Positions 30,201-36,618 of a stretch of 64,000 nt of DNA are shown here, piece by piece (the first letter of the stretch is position 1; every line of letters begins with the position of its first letter). The stretch covers positions 62,001-126,000 of the forward strand of contig QKAW01000033.1 of assembly GCA_003247135.1 (NCBI GenBank), written 5' to 3'. This DNA is from Spirochaetales bacterium. Its GTDB lineage: Bacteria; Spirochaetota; Spirochaetia; DSM-2461. Both the position numbers and the translations under genes were made by a program. The notes beneath the pieces were generated by a model. The model had not been told where the DNA came from. It searched no databases and saw only the letters and a list, made by a program, of their open reading frames with translations.

Positions 30201-31112
30201 CTGGAAGCCATGAAAATGGGTGCAATTGGATATATGCTTAAGCCTGTTACTCTTGATGGAATAAAAGATGCTTTTGAGAAAATCGAACATAGTATAGCAG
30301 ATGGGCTGAATAAACTTTTAATTATAGAGGATGATCAGATTCAACGGGAGAGCATCGAAGAGCTTATTTCTGGAAATGACGTGGAAGTTACCGGGGTTAG
30401 AACAGGAAAAGAAGCATACAATCTAATGATAAGCAAGAAATTCGACTGTATAATTCTTGATCTTGGCCTAGAGGATATGTCGGGTTACGATCTTCTTGAC
30501 AAGATAAAAAATAATGAAAATATTGCTTCAACACCTATAATTATCTATACAGGGCGAGATCTGACATCGGAACAGGAGATCAGACTAAATAAGTATGCAG
30601 AAAGTATAATAATTAAAGGAGCTAAATCTCCTGAAAGATTACTGGAGGAGTCCTCTCTTTTTCTACACAGAATAAATTCCAATTTATCAGGATTACAAAA
30701 AGAGACTTTAGAAAAGATTAATAGAAGGGAAGATGTACTACCGGGTAAGAATATTCTGGTAGTAGACGACGATATGAGAAATATTTTTGCTCTTTCAAAT
30801 ATATTGGAAGAGAAGGATATGAATGTAATAATTGCCCGGGATGGACAGGAAAGTGTTTCAATTGTTAGAAATACACCGGATATAGACCTTATTCTAATGG
30901 ATATTATGATGCCAAAAATGGATGGCTACGAGGCTATGAAGGAGATAAGAAAAGTTGCCAGCAAGGATTCATTGCCAATAATTGCATTAACAGCAAATGC
31001 AATGAAGGGTGACAGAAATAAGTGTATTGATGCCGGTGCAAATGACTATCTTGCAAAACCCGTTGATAATAATAAACTTATATCTATGCTTCGAGTCTGG
31101 TTGTATAAATGA
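27228..31112 (+). CDS. hybrid sensor histidine kinase with three receiver domains
   Basis: A 1294-aa protein. The order is a membrane segment (about 25-45), an extracytoplasmic Cache-like sensor (about 55-310), a second segment (about 316-338), HAMP (340-392), GAF (404-545) and a coiled coil (551-641) with two copies of QEELRVTNEELE. HisKA follows (NMSHELRTPLNSI, His near 649), then HATPase (to about 875) and three receivers starting near 905, 1028 and 1173 with phospho-acceptors in ILDIGLP, ILDLGLE and LMDIMMP. All catalytic residues appear present. The TTG at 27228 lacks a Shine-Dalgarno site; the in-frame ATG at 27264 (IKTKIRTQFLRLF) is an equally good start. It overlaps cheR by 4 bases and heads a four-gene signalling operon. 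Confidence 0.93.
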   Translation: MCSKANTNIITDMIKTKIRTQFLRLFLIIGLIPLILISFLIYFQSSNNLLNMSFGNMESIQAIRSSDLEGEIKHRFAEFESLSAGEIVKELTLAIQENTLDSRLKKLDSYFGSFIQTNSFYNIMYLSSYNSEILYSFKEEKGYYGDSGLARAWDKAMSSETTIIEDFSEYKPSGSIQAAFLAKKIRDTDGRPVGVLILQLTDLFVESILKSRTGMGQTGESYLITYNIKSNSYEFRSNLLSMKNGEYKIGYSWKGEPLSYWSDAVNSGVYGGKGIYRDSENQKVLVVFNKIDMPLLNWYLISKIDKSEVVSSLNTLVFNSIFLLLFILIVISVLSISFSKKMTEPIIKGANFAESIANGEFDQKLDIHRTDELGVLAKSLKDMGRKLKEQSWIRSGKEGLDDVVRGEHDVTELGRKSISFIAKHLDAQIGLFYVLKGDEFLHLTSSYAFSDRKGNFNKVAIGEGLVGQAALEKNEIVYTHVPTDSPEFNYGVSSVLPTCYIATPLIFEDELLGVILIGISVPVTKLQRAFITSVKDNIAILMNSARSSTVIQSLLEDAQNKQEELRVTNEELEQQTIALKDSEKDLQAQQEELRVTNEELEERTEALEKQRIIMKDKNRELEVIRKDLELKAEDLEKASKYKSEFLANMSHELRTPLNSILILSQLISNNKKGNLDEKQVKSANAIYSSGEDLLRLINEILDLSKVEAGKIEIAPEVVTIDSIIEDLDRVYRPSAEQKGIDLEFIKNSSVPLSIITDPHRLQQVLKNLLTNAFKFTEKGGKITFSVKSDSNSIKFSIKDTGIGIPKDKQNAIFEAFQQADGSTSRKYGGTGLGLSISRELMKLLDGHIKLESEEGKGSTFTVTLNLKEGSTFSVKKNQESDELPEVNKVGEIHVKDDRESVETGSNTLLIIEDDVNFAAILKEQAHERGFKVLIAEDGETGLHFADYYKPSGIILDIGLPGIDGWAVMNRIKNDPELRHIPVHFMSGKDESLEAMKMGAIGYMLKPVTLDGIKDAFEKIEHSIADGLNKLLIIEDDQIQRESIEELISGNDVEVTGVRTGKEAYNLMISKKFDCIILDLGLEDMSGYDLLDKIKNNENIASTPIIIYTGRDLTSEQEIRLNKYAESIIIKGAKSPERLLEESSLFLHRINSNLSGLQKETLEKINRREDVLPGKNILVVDDDMRNIFALSNILEEKDMNVIIARDGQESVSIVRNTPDIDLILMDIMMPKMDGYEAMKEIRKVASKDSLPIIALTANAMKGDRNKCIDAGANDYLAKPVDNNKLISMLRVWLYK

Positions 31113-31954
31113 AAAGTGATAAAGAGTTAATTGAGAATGAAGACCTGGAAATAGATCTAGTTTTAGAAGCTTTATTAAGAAAGAGTGACTACGATTACAC
31201 AAACTACTCAAAATCACATATTAAACGTAGGTTAAATCACCGTTTAACAGTTAGTGGAATGGAAAAATTTTCGGATATGATTCCTGAAATAATTTATAAT
31301 CCGGAATTTTTATCTAAACTGCTGGCAGACCTTTCCATAAACGTTACAGAGATGTTTAGGGATCCAGGCTTTTTTAAGATTCTAAGATCTACAGTTTTTC
31401 CCTATGTTAAGACATACCCCTTTATTAAGATTTGGCATGCGGGATGCAGCTCCGGTCAGGAAGTTTACTCCATGGCAATTCTCCTAACTGAGGAAAAGAT
31501 GTATGAAAAGTCTCAAATATATGCCACAGATTTTAATAACGAGATATTAAATTCCGCTAAAGAGGGTGTATACCCTTTAGATTATATGAAGAAATATACT
31601 ACGAACTACCAGCTTGTAGGTTGTTCTAACTCCTTCGCTGATTACTATATTACAGATAACTCTTCAGCTCTAATCTCTCCGGTTTTAAAAAAGAATATAC
31701 TATTTTCTTTTCACAACCTTGTAACAGATGGAGTTTTTGGGGAAATGCATATTATAATGTGCAGGAATGTTTTAATATATTTCGATAAAGAGCTCCAGAA
31801 CAGGGTATTGAAACTATTTTATGATAGCCTTATCCCTGGAGGTTTTTTATGTCTTGGCTCAAAAGAGTCAATTAAATTTTCAGAAGTAGAGAATTATTTT
31901 GAAGTAATCTCTTTAAATGAGAAAATTTTCAGGAAGAGAATTAATGTAACATGA
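31109..31954 (+). CDS. cheR: CheR-type protein-glutamate methyltransferase
   Basis: A 281-aa CheR with the N-terminal helical domain (NYSKSHIKRRLNHRLTVSG) and the S-adenosylmethionine-binding domain (IWHAGCSSGQEVYSMAILL, then IIMCRNVLIYFDKELQ and GGFLCLGSKESI). It methylates glutamates on receptors. No methyl-accepting chemotaxis protein is nearby; its neighbours on both sides, overlapping by 4 bases, are the hybrid kinase and CheB. The target may therefore be the kinase itself (inference). Confidence 0.93.
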   Translation: MKSDKELIENEDLEIDLVLEALLRKSDYDYTNYSKSHIKRRLNHRLTVSGMEKFSDMIPEIIYNPEFLSKLLADLSINVTEMFRDPGFFKILRSTVFPYVKTYPFIKIWHAGCSSGQEVYSMAILLTEEKMYEKSQIYATDFNNEILNSAKEGVYPLDYMKKYTTNYQLVGCSNSFADYYITDNSSALISPVLKKNILFSFHNLVTDGVFGEMHIIMCRNVLIYFDKELQNRVLKLFYDSLIPGGFLCLGSKESIKFSEVENYFEVISLNEKIFRKRINVT

Positions 31955-32520
31955 GTAAGTATGACGTTGTATTAATTGGTGCATCTGCAGGTGGGTTAAC
32001 GGTTCTGGAGTATATATTAGGGAATTTATCCCCAGAAATTTCAACTCCAATAATAATTGTTCAACATTTAAGTCCTGATAGCGGAAGTTCAATAACCGAA
32101 TTATTAAGAAAATTTTCAGTAATTCAGCTAACTGAACCGATAGATAAAGAGAGTATTTTAAACAATCATGTATATATAGCACCTGCGGACTATCATATAT
32201 TAATTGAGAAAGACAGGTCATTTGCTCTGAATCAGGGGCCAAAAGAGAATTATTGCAGGCCGGCTATTGATATTCTTTTTGAAACAGCTGCCGAGGTCTT
32301 TTTTGAGAAAACAATTGGTGTTATATTAACAGGGGCAAACAAGGATGGAACAAGAGGGTGTGTAGCAGTAAAAAAGTTTTCCGGACTTGTTGTAGTGCAG
32401 GATCCTAAAGAGGCGTTAATTCCTGTAATGCCATCAGCTGTTATAGATGCAGGGTGTGCCGATTATGTTCTCTCAGCCAAAGAGATCGTACAGTTACTCA
32501 ATAAAGTTCTCAAGGAGTGA
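31951..32520 (+). CDS. CheB-type protein-glutamate methylesterase, no receiver domain
   Basis: A 189-aa CheB catalytic domain without the usual N-terminal receiver. The catalytic triad is complete: Ser12 (IGASAGGL), His39 (VQHLSPDSGS) and Asp132 (LTGANKDGTRG). Lacking a receiver, it cannot be activated by direct phosphorylation as E. coli CheB is. It reverses CheR methylation. It overlaps cheR at its start, and its end carries the ribosome-binding site of the next gene. Confidence 0.93.
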   Translation: MSKYDVVLIGASAGGLTVLEYILGNLSPEISTPIIIVQHLSPDSGSSITELLRKFSVIQLTEPIDKESILNNHVYIAPADYHILIEKDRSFALNQGPKENYCRPAIDILFETAAEVFFEKTIGVILTGANKDGTRGCVAVKKFSGLVVVQDPKEALIPVMPSAVIDAGCADYVLSAKEIVQLLNKVLKE

Positions 32521-32522
32521 TT

Positions 32523-33536
32523 ATGTCCAAAATGAATATTCTGGTAGTTGATGACAGAGAAGAAAATCTGTTTTCCATGAAACAGTTATTAGAAAACGAA
32601 GAGCTTGACATTAATGTTTATACCGCAGATTCAGGTTTAAAAGCATTAGAGCAGACTCTTAGTCACGATTTTCTACTAATTTTAATGGATGTTCAGATGC
32701 CGGAAATGAATGGATATGAAACAGCTGAACTACTACGAGGAAGCAAAAAAACAAAATACATTCCAATAATATTTGTAACTGCCAACAGCAGAGAAGAGAA
32801 TAACATCTTTCAGGGGTACGAGAGCGGAGCTGTTGATTACCTTTTTAAACCAATAAACCCAATGGTACTACTTAGCAAAATAAGGGTTTTTGTTGAGTTA
32901 GGAATGCAGAAAATAGTTCTTGAAGAGAAGACTAAAGAACTGGATATAAAGATAAAAGAGCTGGAATCTTTAAAAAGTGAACTTGAAATAAAAAACAGAA
33001 CCCTGGAACAGCTTACCATGGAGGATGGTTTAACAGCTTTAGGAAACAGAAGATGTTTTGACTTAACATTAATCACTGAGTGGCAGAGGGGATTACGTTT
33101 TAAACAACCTCTCTCTTTAATAATGATAGATATTGATCATTTTAAACTTTATAACGACACTTACGGCCACCAGGAAGGAGATATATGCCTTAAAAGGGTT
33201 GCAAGTTCTCTAAAAGCTACCTTAAAAAGACAGTGCGATATTGTTGCCAGGTATGGGGGGGAGGAGTTTATTGCGATACTTCCAGACACTGATTCCAATG
33301 GGGCTAAGCATGTAGCTGAGAGAATGTTAACAGCAATAGCTCGGCTTGAAATATCCCATAGTTCATCTTTAACTGAGAAAATTGTTACAGTTAGTCTGGG
33401 TGTTGCTACAATTGTTCCGGACTCAAACTCAATCCCGGAATTTCTGGTTAAAGCAGTGGATCAAGCTCTATACAAAGCCAAGGATGAGGGAAGAAACAGA
33501 GTAATAGTTGCTGATTCAGTATCTATTTTAAGCTGA
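32523..33536 (+). CDS. response regulator with diguanylate cyclase (REC-GGDEF)
   Basis: I start it at ATG 32523 rather than the track GTG at 32517, because the GTG lies inside the AAGGAG site that serves the ATG; this gives 337 aa. The receiver (about 4-120) has the phospho-acceptor in LILMDVQMPEMNG. A coiled linker (about 130-165) leads to GGDEF with the active motif RYGGEEF and an RxxD inhibitory site (RQCD) five residues before it. It should make cyclic di-GMP on phosphorylation and be product-inhibited. It is the last gene of the kinase-cheR-cheB operon and its end overlaps znuB by 9 bases. Confidence 0.94.
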   Translation: MSKMNILVVDDREENLFSMKQLLENEELDINVYTADSGLKALEQTLSHDFLLILMDVQMPEMNGYETAELLRGSKKTKYIPIIFVTANSREENNIFQGYESGAVDYLFKPINPMVLLSKIRVFVELGMQKIVLEEKTKELDIKIKELESLKSELEIKNRTLEQLTMEDGLTALGNRRCFDLTLITEWQRGLRFKQPLSLIMIDIDHFKLYNDTYGHQEGDICLKRVASSLKATLKRQCDIVARYGGEEFIAILPDTDSNGAKHVAERMLTAIARLEISHSSSLTEKIVTVSLGVATIVPDSNSIPEFLVKAVDQALYKAKDEGRNRVIVADSVSILS

Positions 33537-34379
33537 TAAAAGCTTTAAAACCTTCTTTGCTGTTAATGAAAGTATATATACCAATCCTGCTAATATTATT
33601 ATCATTGGGCCTGATGGTGTGTCGGTTATATAGCTTAAAGTTATACCAGAAACTGAAAAAATTGTTGTAAGAAAAATTGTACTAATAATTAATGGAGCAA
33701 GTCTTTTGTAAAATAACCCGCTAATAGCGGATGGAATTGTTAATAAAGCTATAACCATTACTATTCCAACTATAGTAGTCATTAAAACTACAGTTATCGC
33801 TGTTAGAATCAGAATTAGAAAGTAATAGAAATTAGGGCTTCCTCCTCTTATTGAAGTATACTCTTCATCGAAGCTGGAAGCCTGTAATTTGTTAAAAAAG
33901 AGAAACCCAACTGAAATTACAACAAGGTCAAGTGCACTAACAAGATAGAGATCCATATTGGATACAATTAGTATATTTCCAAAAAGATAACTCATAGGGT
34001 CTGTATAACCCGAAGTTTTGGAAATAAAAAGAAGACCGACTGCCATTCCAATTGCCCAGATAGCACCAATTATAGAGTCTTCCCGCTCTTTTCCGTAAAT
34101 TTTTACACAGCCTATAATAACTGCTGAAATTATTGAGGCCCCAAAGGCTCCAAGAGTTGGATGAAACCAGTCCCATCCAAAATTCTCCTTGGCATATAGA
34201 GCAAAACCAATTCCGGCTAAAACTGAGTGGCTAATAGCACCAGCAATATAACTTATTTTTCTAATAACAACAAAAGTTCCTATAACTCCAAATGAAATAC
34301 TTGATAGTATTCCAATAATAAGTGCGTTTCTTAAGAATGGTATCTCAGGGTTTAAAAAAGATTGTATTAAATCACTCAT
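33528..34379 (-). CDS. znuB: metal ABC transporter permease, ZnuB/MntB family
   Basis: A 283-aa inner-membrane protein with about eight or nine membrane segments and the ABC-3 family pattern (FLRNALIIGILSSISFGVIGTFVVIRKISYIAGAISHSVLAGIG). It forms the channel of a zinc, manganese or iron importer. It overlaps the ATPase gene by 8 bases. No metal-binding protein gene (ZnuA) is in the window, so that component must be encoded elsewhere or be absent. Metal specificity is undetermined. Confidence 0.9.
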   Translation of the reverse strand: MSDLIQSFLNPEIPFLRNALIIGILSSISFGVIGTFVVIRKISYIAGAISHSVLAGIGFALYAKENFGWDWFHPTLGAFGASIISAVIIGCVKIYGKEREDSIIGAIWAIGMAVGLLFISKTSGYTDPMSYLFGNILIVSNMDLYLVSALDLVVISVGFLFFNKLQASSFDEEYTSIRGGSPNFYYFLILILTAITVVLMTTIVGIVMVIALLTIPSAISGLFYKRLAPLIISTIFLTTIFSVSGITLSYITDTPSGPMIIILAGLVYILSLTAKKVLKLLSA

Positions 34380-35133
34380 GAATTTCCTCTACTTTAGTAC
34401 TGTGTTCTACAAATTTTACAGGGTGACTAAATAGTTTATCTATAGAACATGATGTTATATCCCCAGTCGGATGAATTTTTACTTCTTTGTTTATACATAT
34501 TACCTTTTTTACATTTTCAGAAACAAAGGTTAAGTTGTGACTGATTAATATTATTGTCATCCGGTTATTTAATTTAAACAGAAGTTTGTATAGCATATTT
34601 TCTGTTGTGGCATCTATGTTAGATGTTGGTTCATCAAGAATTAATACTTCCGGGTTTGCTGAGATGGCTCTTGCAATAAGAACTCTCTGTCTCTGACCTC
34701 CGGAAAGTTCCGAAAAGTGTCTGTTTTCAAACCCCTCCAAATCAACACTTTTTAAAGCGTTTCTGGCTGCATCTCTGTCCTGTTTGTTGTAAAATAGGGA
34801 GCCTTTCTTTAATCGTCCCATTAAAACTACATCAATTACATTTATAGGAAATTCAAGGTCAAAATTTGTATATTGTGGTACGTATCCCACTCTTCCTCTG
34901 GCTTTTAATGGACTTTGACCGAAGATGGAAATATAACCCTCTGTTGGTTTTAATAACCCAAGAATAAGTTTTGCCAGTGTAGATTTTCCACCACCGTTAG
35001 GGCCAATAAAACAGACAAAACTACCTCTATCTATATGAAAGTGGGCTTTGCTTATTACTTCCTCTCTGTTATATTTAAAACTTACATCCTCAATAATTAT
35101 CTCGTTGTCATATTTTGATTCAATCAATTCCAT
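34372..35133 (-). CDS. znuC: metal ABC transporter ATP-binding protein, ZnuC/MntB family
   Basis: A 253-aa ATPase with Walker A GPNGGGKSTL, signature LSGGQRQRV, Walker B VLILDEPTSNID and the H-loop ISHNL. The sequence GYVPQ has the Q-loop in the place usual for ABC-3 ATPases. The gene starts 17 bases after the predicted beta-barrel gene and overlaps znuB, so the three form one operon. Confidence 0.92.
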   Translation of the reverse strand: MELIESKYDNEIIIEDVSFKYNREEVISKAHFHIDRGSFVCFIGPNGGGKSTLAKLILGLLKPTEGYISIFGQSPLKARGRVGYVPQYTNFDLEFPINVIDVVLMGRLKKGSLFYNKQDRDAARNALKSVDLEGFENRHFSELSGGQRQRVLIARAISANPEVLILDEPTSNIDATTENMLYKLLFKLNNRMTIILISHNLTFVSENVKKVICINKEVKIHPTGDITSCSIDKLFSHPVKFVEHSTKVEEIHE

Positions 35134-35150
35134 ACCCTTTTTATCTGATT

Positions 35151-36560
35151 CTAGAAGTTTATCACAAAACCTAAATAAAATCTAAACCCTCCCCAGATAA
35201 ACTGTGGCTCGGAATATGTAAGGTCTATTCCCTGCAGGTAACTTTGATTCTCAGTAATATCCCTGGTGGAATTTGGAACTAAACTACTATCCGTCTGTGG
35301 TTGTTCAAGTTCCTGTACATGAAAAAGAAGCTGGGATAGTTTAATATCAAGGGTTATATTCTCAAATAGCTTTCTTGTGTAGTCAACTTTTAAATCCAGT
35401 GTCTTTAAATAGTTGTAATATAGTTTTTTCTTTTCAGGCTCAGATGTAAAAATTTTTGAATAAGAGAAAAAATTCCATATATAATCAGAATAGATTTCAG
35501 TCATCTCTATAGAGTCTGAAAAATAGATATTAAAATCCCCACCAAAATTAAAGATACCAATCCTGTTATCCATCTTATAAGATGATATAATATTTATATT
35601 GTTAATAGAAAGTGCTGGTGTTACTAAATTACTAATTTTATAGAATAGGCCAGGTTTAATTCCTTGGCTGTATACTGTTAGGTTTATTGGGGAGAATTTA
35701 TACTCATTATATACTGCCTCCAACAATAAACTCCCTATTAATAATTCCCCACCGATCTTTATACCGTCGAAAACAGTTGTGTTATTTAACTTAAACAGAT
35801 AATCTCTATTTACATTCGATTTAATATCTTTTTCACCTATATAAAATCGATATTTTTCTCCTATCAATTTAAATTGAATAAAATCAAAATCAAGGCCTAA
35901 ATATCCGGAAATATCTCCACTTGTTACCATATTATAAATTAAACTTATGTTATTAAAATCGAAATTATCCTGACTATGTGCTAAGCTGTAAACACTGGTA
36001 CCAGCACCTGCTATTAATTTATTAAATTTTAAATCTGCACTAATGGTGAGGTTTGCAGTCTCTGGTTTTAAGTTAAATTTTAAGCTATCAAACAAGTTAA
36101 TTGGCAGATTAAAGTATGAATTACTAATCCTTCCATTTATACTTATTGAATCAAGAACAGGTATATTGTATCCAATATCAAAAATTAACTTATTATCAAT
36201 TGTTGTGCTAAAAAACATATAGTTTTTATCATATTTAAGTCGAAAAAATGGATTATAAATATCCTGATCAAAACTTAATAAAGAGCTGTTAAAACTTAAC
36301 TCTGCCAACTCCCTTGATTTTAAACCATTAATATAAAAGTGTATTAAATCTTTGCTTGCACCTAATTCTAGCAATAAATTGTCTGAATTAACCCCAAAAT
36401 ATAGGGAGGTTTTGTTAAACTGAATATCAGCATTTAGATCATCAGAATTATATTGCAGGGTATTTATATAGTTGTTTTCCATACCGGAATATATATTCAA
36501 GGAGAAAATAGTGGTAGAAAATGTAAAAAAAATAGAAAAAAATAGAAATTTCATGTGCAC
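35151..36560 (-). CDS. predicted outer-membrane beta-barrel protein of unknown family
   Basis: A 469-aa protein with a signal peptide (KFLFFSIFFTFSTTIFS) and then a body of alternating hydrophobic/polar strands rich in Tyr, Phe, Asn and Ser. It ends in GGFRFYLGFVINF, a C-terminal aromatic strand typical of outer-membrane barrels. I count roughly 18-22 potential strands by eye. No family recognised. It is the first gene of an operon with znuC and znuB (17-base gap), so metal passage across the outer membrane is a reasonable but unproven guess. A 58-base divergent spacer separates it from the lipoprotein gene. Confidence 0.7.
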   Translation of the reverse strand: MHMKFLFFSIFFTFSTTIFSLNIYSGMENNYINTLQYNSDDLNADIQFNKTSLYFGVNSDNLLLELGASKDLIHFYINGLKSRELAELSFNSSLLSFDQDIYNPFFRLKYDKNYMFFSTTIDNKLIFDIGYNIPVLDSISINGRISNSYFNLPINLFDSLKFNLKPETANLTISADLKFNKLIAGAGTSVYSLAHSQDNFDFNNISLIYNMVTSGDISGYLGLDFDFIQFKLIGEKYRFYIGEKDIKSNVNRDYLFKLNNTTVFDGIKIGGELLIGSLLLEAVYNEYKFSPINLTVYSQGIKPGLFYKISNLVTPALSINNINIISSYKMDNRIGIFNFGGDFNIYFSDSIEMTEIYSDYIWNFFSYSKIFTSEPEKKKLYYNYLKTLDLKVDYTRKLFENITLDIKLSQLLFHVQELEQPQTDSSLVPNSTRDITENQSYLQGIDLTYSEPQFIWGGFRFYLGFVINF

Positions 36561-36618
36561 ATTATATGATATTAATTTATCATAATACTACAAATTATAA
36601 ATATAAAAGGAAATAGAG

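Noticed and set aside
32517-32522. GTG start of the REC-GGDEF gene
   Set aside because: The GTG is inside the AAGGAG ribosome-binding site for ATG 32523.
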